The notes beneath the pieces were generated by a model. That model did no database searches, had not been told where the DNA came from, and saw nothing but the letters and a program-made list of their open reading frames with translations. A stretch of DNA of 64,000 bases from Aphidius gifuensis. Lineage: Eukaryota; Arthropoda; Insecta; Hymenoptera; Braconidae. Below, piece by piece: positions 39,301 to 54,300 of the stretch. Numbering within the stretch: position 1 is the first letter of the stretch; every line of letters begins with the position of its first letter. The stretch covers positions 2,852,001 through 2,916,000 of the forward strand of contig NC_057792.1 of assembly GCF_014905175.1 (NCBI RefSeq). Reading direction: 5' to 3'. Both the position numbers and the translations under genes were made by a program.

Positions 39301-42300
39301 GAAAAAAATATCCGGCGGATGTGTTAATGTCGCGTTAAAATATATAACAATACATATTGGAAATTTTTTTTTATTAATTGTTAATTATTTTTTATAATGT
39401 AATATAATTTTAAAATATATTTGAGTTTTAAAATAACGTATTTTTTTTTATTTTTAAATTTTGTAATATCGTGTTTTTGATATTTTAAATAATTTTTTTT
39501 TTTTTTTTTTTTTTAGACAGCTAGACTGATTATAATCATAAAAAATTTGAATTATATATTTTTAATATACCAATTTTGTAATAAATTTAAAAAAAAATGT
39601 TTTTATTATAATTGAATTGTATATTATTTTGAAGTAAAAAAAATAAAAAAAAAAAAAATTATAATTGGAAGATTGTGTTCATTGGAAAGTTGATGGTTAG
39701 AGTGTTGAAGAATTTAGGATAAAGAGTTTGTAAACATGATGACCATATATGGTATTGAATATTTGAAAAATATAAAAAAAAAAAAAAATAATAAAAAAAG
39801 GGATCGAAGGAATCGTTTACACATGAGGATGAAGTGCGGTATAAGGAGACTCTAGAATATAACACGCTCACATCACATCTAGGCTATTCCGCATTCTATT
39901 CTCCCACTTAATTTAAGAAGAAAAACTGTTGAGGTACCACACAACTATTGCCCACCAGCTTCACTTATATGCCTTCAAGCTGGAAAAGTTGTAAAGCAAG
40001 AAATACCCTCAAATACACCTTGAGACATAATACACATACATGAATATATTAATATACATATATATCAATATTACACGTGTTAAAACCAAGAAGGATAAAA
40101 TCATATAAATAAAATAATAATAATAATAATAAGCCGATGATATTGAGAAGCAAATAAAACGGTATAAGTGGCAATAGTTGTGCAGCATAATCGAGGTCCT
40201 CTTGTATGATTATTTCTCAAATCTTAACACATAAAATAATCATTATAAAAATAAGAAGAAAAAAAAGTATACATATCTATTAGTGTCCTTCAGTATATGT
40301 AACATGTAAAAATATAAAAATAATAATTAAATTTAAAAAAAAACAATTTAATTAAATTAAAAAAAGCTCTGAAAATATTTAAAAATAAATGTATTGTAAT
40401 TTAGAAATTCATTGGTGACACAAAATGAATATTAAAATTGTTTTTTTTTAATATTTATTTATAAAGAATGAATATATATTTGCACTATAAAAACAGAGAT
40501 GTTTTTGTTATTTTTAAATTGAAAACCAGTTTTAAACGTCAAAACGGATATACAACATTGTAAATTACATCAATTTGTCCAATCGAGTGTGTTCTCATAT
40601 ATTTACCTCACAATAAAATTCCTCTACACACAAATAAACATCATTTATTTAAAACAAGGACAAGATGAATTGTAACGATGTAAATAGCTTACGCAATATA
40701 TTATCTATTTACCATACATATTTTCAATTGATCATAAAATCCAATGGTAATATACAAATTTTTATATTCATTTGATTTTATTATACTTGATGGTTTTTTA
40801 TATTTCAATTTTTTTTTATGACTTGATTCGCAAAAATCAGGTATGTTCATTTGTAGGTATATAACACGTGTAGATAAAATGGAAAAAAAAATTTTTATAT
40901 TTTTTTTCAAGTGCATTGAGAGAAGGGCATCAGGTAAAAAGGGGGGTCGGAATTTATATATATGTCTTGGTCGAGTTTTATTCATCGTATTTTTTTTTTT
41001 TTATTTGTGTGGGAGGTTCACCTTGCGCGCTTAAACAGATATCTTTAAATTTAAATACCCAACAAAGACAATTATTATATCTATAATAAATTCATATGAC
41101 ATTTATTTTTTTTTAATTATAAATTGATGAAAAATCATACATTAAAATTGATATTATTTATTTTATTTAGAGCTTTTATTTATTGATTGTTTTTGTTGGA
41201 AATTTGTTCTTTTTTTTTTGAAAAATATATTGGGGTTTTAATGTAAATGTGAAATTAATTTTTATGGATATTGTTAAATGGTTGATTGATTAATTAATAT
41301 AAAATTAATATAAAAATATTTGTAAATAATTAATTATATATTATTTTTAAAATAGATGTTATTAAATTTTTTTATTATTTACATCATTCTGTAAATTTAA
41401 GCTAATTAAAAAAAATATTATTTAGTAATAATTAATAATCTGATTGAAATTAATAATAAAAAAATACTGTAATTTTATTAATTGATAAATTTCGTCAAAA
41501 AAATTTATATAACTTTTATTGTTTTACGTTAATGATAAATTATCAAATTAAAATATTCAAGCCATTTAAATTTATTAATTTCACAAACTAAATTATACTT
41601 CCATGATAATTAATAAATAATTTAAAACCATGAAATTTAAAGAAATAAAAAAGCATTAAATTATTAATAAATTACAATTGACGAAAGGACAAACGAGTGA
41701 AAGAAAAAAAAAAATTAAACTAGATTCTTTTCTGATGTGAAATACATTTCACAATTAATATGAAGCAACGATTAAAGTTCAGGTCAATTCATTCTGTGAC
41801 ATTTACGATCAGATAAATTAATTGCCAGATTATAATGAAAATAATTTTAAATCGAAACCAAGATAATAATAATTATAACAATAAATAAATTACATAAATA
41901 AAATGATGATAAAAAAAAAAAAATCAAAAATAACAATAAACCTTATAAGATATAAAAAATAAAAAAAAATTAAACTTTTATTTTAAATTGATGAATATAA
42001 AAAAAAATAAATATGTATATAAATTTTGCGTCACGATTTTTCTCACACTTTTTCACGTATCATTGACGCCGTACAAACAAACGATAAGATCCATGTGCAT
42101 TGAAATAAATATATCTTTAAAACATACTTAAATCAAAGTATTTAAAAAATATATTTTTATTATTTCTTTAAACAAGTAAATAATAAAAAAGTATATAAAT
42201 ATGAGTATATAGACATCTTGCATATTATGATGTTTAACTTTTTAAAAAAAAAAACAATATTTATCTATAAAATTTTCGTATTGTTACCAATGCTTTGTCT

Positions 42301-45300
42301 ATAAAAAATACTTTATTATACATACAATATTGTGGTATAATAAAATAATAAATAAAACTTGTAAATATATCTTTCACTTTTCCTGTTGTCGATAAAATTT
42401 ATTTAAAAAAATTTAAATACCACCCTGATTGTTGGTTGACAAGGCCACGGGCAAATTGCAAAAATAAATAAATAAATAAATAAATTAATAGAGCAAAATA
42501 AAACAGAAATACATATAAATTGAAAAATAATGTTAGAAGGTTTTAATCGCACATTGTCTCACTTGTCATTAATAATTCAATTGAGCTCTTGGGGCATGTA
42601 ATAAAACTTGCCAAGAGTAAATTATTACGAGTTAATAGTTGTATATGTTTCAGGACAAAAGTATGCGTGGAACAGTAAGAACAGACTTGGCAATTAGTTT
42701 ATGTCTTTATATACTTCTTTTAAATGAAAAAAAAAAAATTAAAAGAAAAAAAAAAAACATTGTAACAACATGATTGATTTCCATTAACGGCTATTTTACA
42801 AATTTAACATAGAAATAAATTAAATAAAAAAAATCACAAATAAGTTGTTTAAATTGACATTAACATTTTTTAAAAAAATTTCTACGTATATTTATCATGG
42901 TAGTAATAAAAAGGCGTAAGTTTAAATGTTGATGTTTTTTATGCATGTTTTTTTTTTTCAGTTTGAAAATTCTTTTGATAAATTAGTGGGAAAAAAAATA
43001 TTTAAAAAAAAATTACACTTGTGCCTTTACTGGAGTGCTGATGATGATGTATATTGAAACATGTGACTGATAATTTTTATCAAATAAATATGTTATTTCT
43101 ATTTTTGGATATTTAATTTTTATGGTTACTTTATTTTTTTTTTTTTTATTTTGCGATACGAAACTCGCGGATAATCTCAGTAAACAGAAGAGAAACCCCG
43201 TCAAAGATGACGAATAATATGTGAGATGATAAACATTCTAATCTCAATGTGACATTGAGTTACGTTAATAACTTTACTTTATTTTTTTTTTTTTTTTAAC
43301 AAGATATGTATGGATAGCAAGTTTGAATTTATATTATCTTGCACATAATATATTATGTACTGTCGCGATAATACATCCGGAATGTATGTGTATATAAGAA
43401 AAAAATAATTTTTTTTTTTCATAAATTGATAGTCGTATATATTATTGATGATTTTGCATATATAAAAAATATATTATAATCAATATTACGTTTAAATATT
43501 ACAATGAAAATATCAAAGTCTTAGCAGAAAAATTAATTATAATAATTAATAATAAAAATATACTTGAGTTTTATTCTGATGATTAAAATAATAATCAATT
43601 TGTTTATATTTTTATCTGTAAAATTACCAAGTATAATAATAATTTGTTTTTTTTTTTTTTTCAAGAGCAAACTAAAAAATTTGTCTACGAAAATATTTGC
43701 GTAATAAAGTTAAAATTTTGAATTGATTAGTCCAGAATTTCTACATGGGTGTCTTGAAAATATGTAAAAAAAATAAATTAGTTGATCAGAATTATGTCAA
43801 ATGGTATCTTATTAGAAAGTTTCTTATGCCCTTACTATACTGTGAATATATAATATCTACAGTGAAAGTCATAACAAATCATTGACACATGATTTTTCAA
43901 AAGAAATCAATCTCAAAAAAAAAAAATATATATATTTCAGTGTCATAACGATAACATTTTTTTTTTTCTTATTTTTTCATCATCATCATCAGGTATTGAA
44001 AAATTAAAAAAAATAAAAATCAGATTAATTGGAATATTTATTATTATTCCATCAGATGAAATAACAAACTTTCGAAAAAAAAAATTTATAAAAAAAAAAA
44101 AAATTGATTTAAAACACTCAATGAAATAATAAATTAAAAAATTTTTTTAAAAATGTCTTATTTAATAAAATTTTTAATGTAAATATATAAATAAGAAATT
44201 TTAATTTTTTTTTTTTCTTTTTATATATACGGATATTTACCAAGATAAATTTGGGGTTGAGTATCTTGGAAAATCTTGAGAAGCTGGTTCTCTTATCGAT
44301 ATATTGAGGTAAATAAAAAGAAAAAAAAAAAAAAATATATTTATATATTTATCCAAACTCAAGAAAAAAAAAAAAAAAAAAGAAATTAAGATTCAAATGC
44401 AAAGGTAAATAATCATTTCAAGTTGTGTTTAAACTTCATAATGCATTAACAAAAAAATAAAAAAATTGTATACATAATAAAAAATGCAAAAAAGAAATTA
44501 TAAAAAAACATGTATGAAGAAAATTAAACAAGAAATTTTTTTTTTTTCGTTCATTTAATCCAAGTATCGTGAGCATTTAAAGCAATGATTTCACAAGAAC
44601 ATCTAATTCAACCTTATGGAATTTCCATGGGAATCGCATAAGGTCACGTAAATTCCAACGATATATTTCAAACTATCGTGTTAAAACTATTTGCCAGTAC
44701 ACAATTCGATCGTAAAATTTCGATATAAAAAACAAAAAGAATATACATTGATACATATCCCCGATAAAAACGTAATAAAAATTAAAAAAATAAAATAATT
44801 TATTTACATTTTAACATTAATACATTATCAAAATTCAAATTCAATTAATATATTTTAATTAAATACATTTCAAATAATAAAAATATATTAATCGAAAAAA
44901 TGAAAAATTACATTACGTGATTAAATTGTAATACAGGGGAGGTGTTATAATGTAAGGGGGGGCGTGCCTTAATTTAAAAATATCTCAACACAGAAGGTGT
45001 TAAAAACTAAAGACTATCATTGTTTTTTTTTTTTTTAAATATATATTTTATATATTATTAAAACAAGCTTCTTTGTTTTATATTACCAAGTTGAGTTACG
45101 AATGCGCTCAGTCATGTTAGAAAGTCTGCAGGATCACATGAGTTTATCTCTCTTATTTTCTTTCATTCTTTCACCTTTTATTTCATCTCTTTTCTTGTTT
45201 ATATTATTATTATTATTTAAACAAAAAAAAAAAACAATTTTATACATATATACGTGAACAACTTGCATTGCTTTATTCAAGTTAAATGCACTCACAAGTA

Positions 45301-48300
45301 ATCGAGCTCCAGAAATATACACAACTTATATATTTATATATATCATTATATTTTTCCTGACTTCTCTTTTCATCTACCCTCTTGTTGCTCTTTATCTTTC
45401 TCTCTCTCTTTTTTTTTGTATATATATACAAATGCACACATTTATATTTTCTTTATTTTATATCTGTCTTTATTTATTGAAAACTGTTTTGGCTTGCGGG
45501 TACTTCCAGCAGCATGGACTGCATGCTGCATACAAGATACAAATCTTGTTTCTTGACCTATATCCAAGTTTGCATCCTTGCGCAACGAGACTCTTTGAAA
45601 GGCGTCTTCGAAAATATATTTCTGGACCAATGCTTTTATTATTTAAAAAATTTGTTTATCAATTTGATTTTTAATTTTTTTTTTTTTTATCGATAAAATG
45701 AAGTGAAATCGATTCTTAAATATGAAGTTGAAGTTTTATGCAATAAACAAAATCAATTGAATTTATTTATTTTAAATTATTATTTCATTGTAATTAAGAA
45801 AAGATATTTCAATTTTTTTTTTTTTCTATTCAATGTCAGGCAAATAATTTAAAAGAAATGAAAAAAAAAATAAAATATATATACACTTTATAATACAGAT
45901 TAATTCATAAAAAAATGGGACAAAGAAATGCCGGTAGACGTGATCGTATTATGACAAAACGTGCTTCACTATTATTGACCCGAAGTCATCACGTATTCTC
46001 AATCATACAAAGTGCATAGCTCACAAGATAAAAATAAAAACAAATAAATAAAAAAAATTAATAAATATACATGTATAAAAAAAAAAATAAATTGAAAATA
46101 AAAAAAAGGAGTTGTTCTGGATGAAATACAAGAGCTACTAATTAAAACGATAAAAAATAATAACAACAGTAATTTGAAATAATAAAAAAAATACTGCTAA
46201 AAAATCAGTTAGATTAAGTTGTTAATATTTGTGGCATCGAAACAAGCGGAATGCGAGACTAATTGGTTCCGCATAATTATTATCCTCTGACCTCTCTATG
46301 TATAAATATATCGACTTAAAAAATCTTCATAAATCAATGTTTAATTGACTGATTAATTGCTTCATAATAAAATTTTATAATAAAATAAATTTAAGACATA
46401 ATAAGTCTGTAAAAAAAAAAAAAGATATATTTATTTAACAACTTGTTTTTTTTTTTATTTAATTTTAATTAAATTGTTAATTGACTTGATGATTGATGTG
46501 GAGCAGATTTATTTTGATCAGTAACAAGTGGCAGATGTTTGTGAAAAATAAATATAAAAAAATATATTTATTCAAAGACAAAATTAATATATAAATTTAA
46601 ATATATTTTTAATATAATAAAAATAATTTTTTGTTGAATTTTTTTTGAAGAAGAGATGATGCTGTGTGTGTATGAATTTTTTGTTCATTTTTTTTTGTGT
46701 TTATTATGGGTTGAACTGCTAGTGCGGTGCTTTCCTTACTGATACCGTTATATCAGGCTTGTTTTATAGTATATATATTTTTTTTTTTTTTCATTTCCCC
46801 TTCTTGTTCATCTTGCAAACCACCTACGGGCCCAAGAACCATGAAGCCCTGACCACGACATTGTACGCCTCCCAGATGAACTCTGAGCACGCGCCATTCG
46901 CTACTCGTCTTCTTCTTCATCATCATCATCATCATTTTTTTTCCTCATCAAATAACACGTATAAAGATATACAGTAACTAATACCAAAGCTTATAATTAA
47001 AATTTAAAACAAGAATTTAATTTAAAACCAAATTTACTTGTTTTAATTTTTTTTTTTTTTTTACATTTTAATTTGTATATTTATCAATGATTATTTTTTA
47101 ATCATTTTAATTCTATCAAATTGATGAAAAATTATATTTTTTTACTAATTTATTTCATTTTATTAATACACTATTATCAAATAAATTATTATTTTTTTTT
47201 TTTTCATAATAATTGCTTGGTTTATATTTGAAAAAAAAAAATAACTGTAAATAACGAGTTTGATTTTAAAAAATGCAATTTTAAATTGTGAAAGGTTTTT
47301 TTTATTTTTTTCATTTTTAAAAGCCTTTTAGTTTAACAAGTGTAACAGCAATAACTTTGCACGTAGCTTGATCAATAAAAAAATTAAAAAATAAATAATA
47401 AATGTGAATTTGGGTCTAATTAGTATTGACTTAATTAATTGAATGTAAATAACTGGGGTTAAATATCGATAAAGAAAATTTTCAAAGTAAAAATAAGTGA
47501 AAGGAGGGTTAAGTGAAAGCATAATGACAAGATGAGACAAAAGTTGTCTTAACAAGTTGGAAAACAAGTTATTTTTGATGTAACGATGTAAACATTGAAA
47601 CAATATTTAATATTTTTTTTTCAAATTACCTCAAATTTAATATCAATTTATAATTACATTAATTACCCCAACAATAAACACACTACTTTTCTTAAAAAGA
47701 CCATTAAATTTACAAAATAATATCATATAAAAAAAATATAATAATTTATAAACAATTAAATAAAAAAAATAAACAAATGATAAAAAAAATTATAAAAAAT
47801 ATAAACCAGATGACCGAATGAATAAACGACTTTCACTCGAACGTGAGTCTCGCGAAATCGTGATCTCTTTTTTTTTTTTTTTTTATCATTTTTTTTTTAT
47901 CAAATTGAATTGACAATATCACTCAAATATAACTGCATTTTTATTAATTTACAATTTTAAATAATAAATAAATAAATAAAGATTAAAAAAAAAAAATTAA
48001 ATTGATTGTAAATTTATTTAAATAATTTTTGACATTTTTTAATATTTTTTTTTTTGCATTTATAAGAAGATTATATTGACAAGAAGTATAATTTAATTTT
48101 GTTGAAGTGATAAGTCATATATGAAGTGACTTTAAGATGCGTACCGTCGCGTATTCAACAACACGATTATTGTGTACTTCTTGACTTGCGTAGTAATCAC
48201 TTGCTGGCCGAGAACTCAACGCTTGGACACGACGGAACGCATGTTAAATTTCTTATTCATTGTAAATACATATATAAAAAAAAAAAAAATACCAAATAAA

Positions 48301-51300
48301 TAAATAAAAAATTTACCGATAAAAGAATTTTTTTCTCAACATATATCTTCAACAAATTAAATTCAACACTAAATCATTCTATTTACATTTATAAAATAAA
48401 TGTACATTTGTCTTCTCCTTTTTTTTTTTTCATCTAATTATTTCTAAATGTAATAATTTAAAAAAAAAATAGATATAATTATAAGCAGCATTACACGAGT
48501 TTAAAATATAAATTAAATAAATATTTAAAACATTTATCCAACTAATAAAACCAAAACACTCAAGTCGATCGAATAAATTAATTGTAACATGATTCTGATT
48601 TTACTCATGGATGTTATCATGCAAACAAGAAAAATAATATTACAAAAAAATACCAGAAAAAAAAAACAATTTACAAAATCCGTTACTTGGCCGATGCAAA
48701 GCCCAACAGTTATTTTTTGTTGTTGCAAAAAAAAAAAATATAAAATAAGCCATATTCAAAAATACAAATCGTATGAAAATAAAATCATAAAAAATTTGAT
48801 GAAAATTTTAAAGACTGTTTAATTTGATATTACAGTGACAATATAAAGTAATGAATTTTTATATTGTTTATTATTTAGGATATATAATAAAATGTTTAAA
48901 AAAAAAAAAAAAATTATGTATAGGACTGGCTCATCGCACCATTAAATCGAGTCTCATTAGCATGGATGGCGTGACGCCACTTCACAGTTATTACAGTAGA
49001 TACCGATGCTTTACAATCCATCCAGTGCTAGGCTAGCAATGCTAATGGTGTTATACAGGCCTTAAGACTTCCGTGCTTTTCTACAAAAGTCATCTTTTAC
49101 CAACAATCCAACATTGACCATATACCCAAGTGAAAACTATTTTTCTTTTTTATTTTATTTTATATTTTTTACGAAGGTTCATATCTATCTGCAAAACAAG
49201 ACCTCAGGGGACATCTCAAACTATCACGCAAATCATTTTCTTTTTTTATTATTTTCTTATCATTATGATGATGATAATCATCATTATCTTCATCAAACAA
49301 ATTATAAACAATAAAAAAAATAGAAAAAAATTCATATTAAAAAACTATATAAAATGGTAAATGTTAAATACTTGATGAAAATGTTAAATCAAGTCATAAA
49401 ATAATTTATTATATATTACATTACTTAATATCCTGGTCACACAATATCCTGAATGAAAATTTTATTTACAGTTTATGAAAATAGTCAAAAAACAATAAAG
49501 AAATTACAGAAAATGTCTACTAGAATATGTAAATTATAATTTATTTTAAATGTATCGCCAAGATTTATAGATAAAATTAAATTTTAAAATATTTAATTTT
49601 TATAAACATATAATGTTGTCATAATTTAAGAGACATTTAAAATTTTTATAATATCAATATGTTTATTATGTTAAAATGCTTGTATATAATTTTTATAATG
49701 ATAAATTTTAATTAAAACAATTTAATGTTTTTTATACTAAATACAATCGACTGGATATATTTTTGTTTTTTTTTTTTTTCGAAATCTATTTACCAGGATA
49801 TTTTCATTCGTTATGATTTAACCAGAATATTTATGTTTACTATATTTTTAAAAAATCTGCAAAATAAATTTACAAGACTCCCACAAACTGCATCAATTTC
49901 AGTATATATTTATTAACCACCAAAAAATTATCTAATTAAAATAATAAAACAAACAGTCAATAAATTAAAATATTTATTAAACTATATGGTCATTATTAAA
50001 ATAACAATTGTAAATATAAAATTATACTATTTCCGTAATTTAAAAATGAATAAAAATTAAAAAACATTTAGTACATTTCGATTCACCTTACAATATTAAA
50101 TAATATTTATAGTAAAACACATAAATAATGTTTATGAAAAAATTAAATATCAAATAAATATCAAACAATGAAATCTAGTTATCAATAACTTTCATAAGAT
50201 TATATTTTAAATTCAATGAAATATAATAAAACAGACAATATCAATGTAGATTTTTTTCAAAATTCAATACATACGTTATCATGTATTTTAATCAGCAATA
50301 TATATTTTAATGTAAAAATGACATTTTTATTTAAAAAATAAATGAAAAAAAAAAAAAAAGTTGTTATTTTCAATAGAATATATCGATAATTTATTTTTAT
50401 TCATTTATTTTTTGAACTGAAAGGATATAGGTCATTCATGACTCTATCGAGTGAGTCGATGAGGACCGCAACAATAAACAATAAGGTCGCTGGGTAATTT
50501 CCTGTTGGTTATATTGACAAGTCTTAACCGCGTGTTCAATACTTAACCAGGTAGCCATTGTCATATCGATGCTTTATTGCTAGCCTATGTATACACACTT
50601 TCATGATTTTTCTATTATTATTTTATTTTTTTATTTATTTTAAAAAAACCCTCTCTTTTTACACTTCTCTTATATGTTGATGAATAAAATTTTTTTTTTT
50701 TTTTTGCTTTCATACAGGTTTTGTAATTTTATTTGGCTTTTTTTCTGTTATTTTTCGAAATAACAATGCGTTGCATGAAAGACACTCAATGAATCTGTTG
50801 AAGATGACTAAAAGTATAGCGAAGAGATATAGATAATACACAAAAATGAGCTCAGCATATCCGGAATTTTAAATTTAGGCTATTGATAGATGAACAGTTA
50901 TACAATCAGTTGAAATAATAAAAGACATTATTTAAAAAGAAAAAATAAATATAAATAAATAAGTGAGATATACTGTGAAAAGAAACTGACACAAAATTTT
51001 TTTTTTTTTTTTTTTTTAAATCCGGAAGTGTTTGTATTCTTTATAAATATATAATTTTTTTTTTTTTTTATATATTTCTTATCAGTTTGTTGTTTGTCTC
51101 AAAACTGTGAAATATTATTTAGAAATTTATTCGCGTCATCAAAAGTATTGTTAAATTTATTTATCAATATTTAAAAAAATTTTTTTTTTTATTCAAAAAT
51201 AATTAACAGTATTTAATAAACAATAAAAAATTATTTTTTTTAAATTAAATAAATTATTATTTTAATTAACAATAAATATTTTTCATAAAATTAATTTCTA

Positions 51301-54300
51301 ATAAAAAAAGAAAAAATTGATCAATTAAAAAATTTAAATTTCAGCTATAAATTTATTATCTAAAATCATAAAAATAAAAATTATAATATCACCTAATTAT
51401 TTAAGAAAAAAAAAGTCATTTTTAATGGTTATTTTTTTAATAAAAAATCTATGCAATAATTATTTTCCATAAAATTATAATAAAAATTCTAAACACCTTG
51501 TAAATTAAAAAAAAAAAAAATAATAAAATATTAAAATTAACATTATATTCTATTTTCCTCTATATAATGAAACATTGCAAGTACATTATTTATATATCAA
51601 AAGTTTAAAAAAATAAATAAAAATTAATTGTAAAAAAAAAAAAAACAAAAAGGCAAACTTAATAAAATTGAATCGTCACGGTTGGTGTGAAATGTATATA
51701 AAATTTCGTGAGAATATATATAATATTTATTGAGATCAAATACATAGGGTAAATTTTAATGAGTTTCATGGCAAATATATAACATGTTAACGTCTTTTTT
51801 TTATTGTATTAAACTTCCCATGCGATTACATTATTAGGGTGATTACACTCTTTCCATAATCGTTGGAACGGAGTTTAAATTTTCGTTGAGGGTTTTTATT
51901 TGTAATTTTTGGCATTTTAACATTTTTTTTTTTTTTGTATGTAATTCTCTTGAGTACATTATATATATATTATAATATTCTTTTGGTATTTATACTCACA
52001 TAGTCACATATACATCAACAAAAGTTAAATTATATTTACGCATACTTTTACTCTGGCTTCATACCTCAACTTTATATACCTGACTCTTTTTAACACCCAC
52101 GCATATTACATTGTACTTTTGTTTTCATATATATATATTTATTTATTTACTTATTTATTTATTTTACATGATCGCGTATGCATATAATCAGTATGGGCGC
52201 GATCACTATGTTTCACGCTTCGCGACGCGCATCATATCTGTTTCCTGGCTATCATTTTTATAATTTTATTTATTTTTTTTTCCCCTTATAATTTAACTCA
52301 CACAACTACCCTTCATTGCTCGTATAATTTTCCATCAATCATCATCAAAATTAGCCAAAATTTTAAACCCAAAAAATCATGAAAATAAAATAAATCTTTT
52401 ATAAAAATAAAATCACATAAAAAAAATCAATGACAAATTAAATTTATATGTAATAAATAAATTAAAATTAGAAATTTTTTTTTATTTACTAATTAAAAGC
52501 TATTAATTAATTATTTTAAATTATTTTTTTTCGTAATTATTTTGGCATTTGTTTAATTACTTAAATAATAATAAAAAAAAAATAAAAAATAAATTTTATA
52601 GTTACTTAAAAAAAAGACATATAAACTATAAAAAAATAATAGTTAAATTATTTTTAATTGCTTTTATTATTGATCAATAATTGGTTGTTAAAAGAAAATT
52701 TTTTTTTTTTTTTAGTAAAACAATTTTGAATAGAATTGTAATTTTAAAATCAATGCCAAAACACTTTGGCTCATTATTGCGTTCGTTCATCAGTTGTTAA
52801 AAAAAAATAAAAAAGATGATAAACAGAAGCGAATTGATTTTTTATTTATTTTTTAAATAGATATTGTCCTTGTATTAAACATAAAAGACAATGCAATGTG
52901 TTTGAATGATGTTTAAACAATTTAATTGGATGAGTTTTGCAATTTAACTTTTAAGAAAAAATAGGGTTGGGCCAACACGATTAAAACAAAACTTTTAAAT
53001 GATATACAAAATTATGTAACTAAAAAAAACAATATTAAAATAATTTTAATGAATTATAATTTTAATAGAAAAAGAAATTATAAACAAGATAAATAATAAA
53101 ATAAGTAACAAGTTGAATATATATATATAAACATAAAATAAATGCTATAATCATAAATTGTTACTGTGTGTATACTAAAATTCATAATGGCAATACTCCA
53201 TGAACATTGAACAATAACTCTTCTCAACTCTCCAGCAATTTTAATGGGTCTCCATATATTTATACTCTTTCTTGTTCATCGTATTTACTCATGAAGGAAG
53301 CGGAAGTTGCCTGATGGGCAGATAGATCGAGGCATTTTGTAACTAATTTTGTGAGTAAATTGTCCGTAACATTGCTTGAACTATATATTGTTTGTCAAAA
53401 CTTAAAGGGTGATTCAAGGGTCAAATAATCCTTTTTTTTTTTTTCATCAACCAAAAGTTTCCCATAACTAATAGAAAAATCACATGTAAAAAAATATTTG
53501 CCTATAGAAATAAATTTGCCAATATAGTAATATTTATTAAAAATAAATTTTGAATTATTAAATATTAAAATGATATAAATAAAATACATATATTTTTTTA
53601 TGCAAAATATGTAATGACATAGTTCAAGATGTCTTAAATGATTAATGAATACCACACTTTTGATTTTGAAAATAAAATAAATAAATTGTCAAATGTATTC
53701 TATACTCAATGCCTGACTCATAATAAATTACATTTTTATTTATGACTCATATTAAAACCACAATGACATTTATAAAACTTGAAAATGACATTAGCGTTAA
53801 CACCATTTTCTCAAAGGAATGAACTAAAAGAAAAAACTGCTTCTACATATTATTGACGTCATTTTTTTTTTATGCAAGTAATATCATTCTTTTTTTTTTT
53901 TTTTTTTCATTTTAAATATAAAAATGTTAATTGAAATGAAAACTATGTTGATCATTTTAATTAAGTTGTTAAGATTCAGCATCGTGTGTAATTACAAAAT
54001 CTGCATTTTTAAGTATTATTTTTTATTTTTTAAAAGTGTGTGTATTATTGTGTTCAGGTGTGTATACACTGAATGAATAAAAGAGTGTTTTGTTAGTTTG
54101 TAATTGAGCACATGAACCTGCATGAACATAATAAAAAATTTTTTAAAAAAATAACCAACACACTGAATCAAAAGTTGTCTTGAGCGTGGGATGAATGAGA
54201 GAAAGGAATATCATTTTGGACCATCAGAGTATGTGTATGATGCTGGTATTATAATACCAAAGTGTACATTGCAATAATACTCGTAGTTAACCGACACATT

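Noticed and set aside
46753..46977. Possible extra exon in a G+C-rich island of the large intron
   Set aside because: Open on both strands for short spans, but no convincing acceptor-donor pair with a phase matching dar1 was found. Kept only as an intronic island.
48955..49047. Structured element as a tRNA or microRNA precursor
   Set aside because: No tRNA T-loop/anticodon pattern. The pairing is branched with a large internal loop rather than one continuous hairpin.
49725..49916. 63-codon open frame in the dispersed repeat
   Set aside because: The reading is from A/T-rich sequence without motifs. The other copy shows no sign of protein-level constraint.
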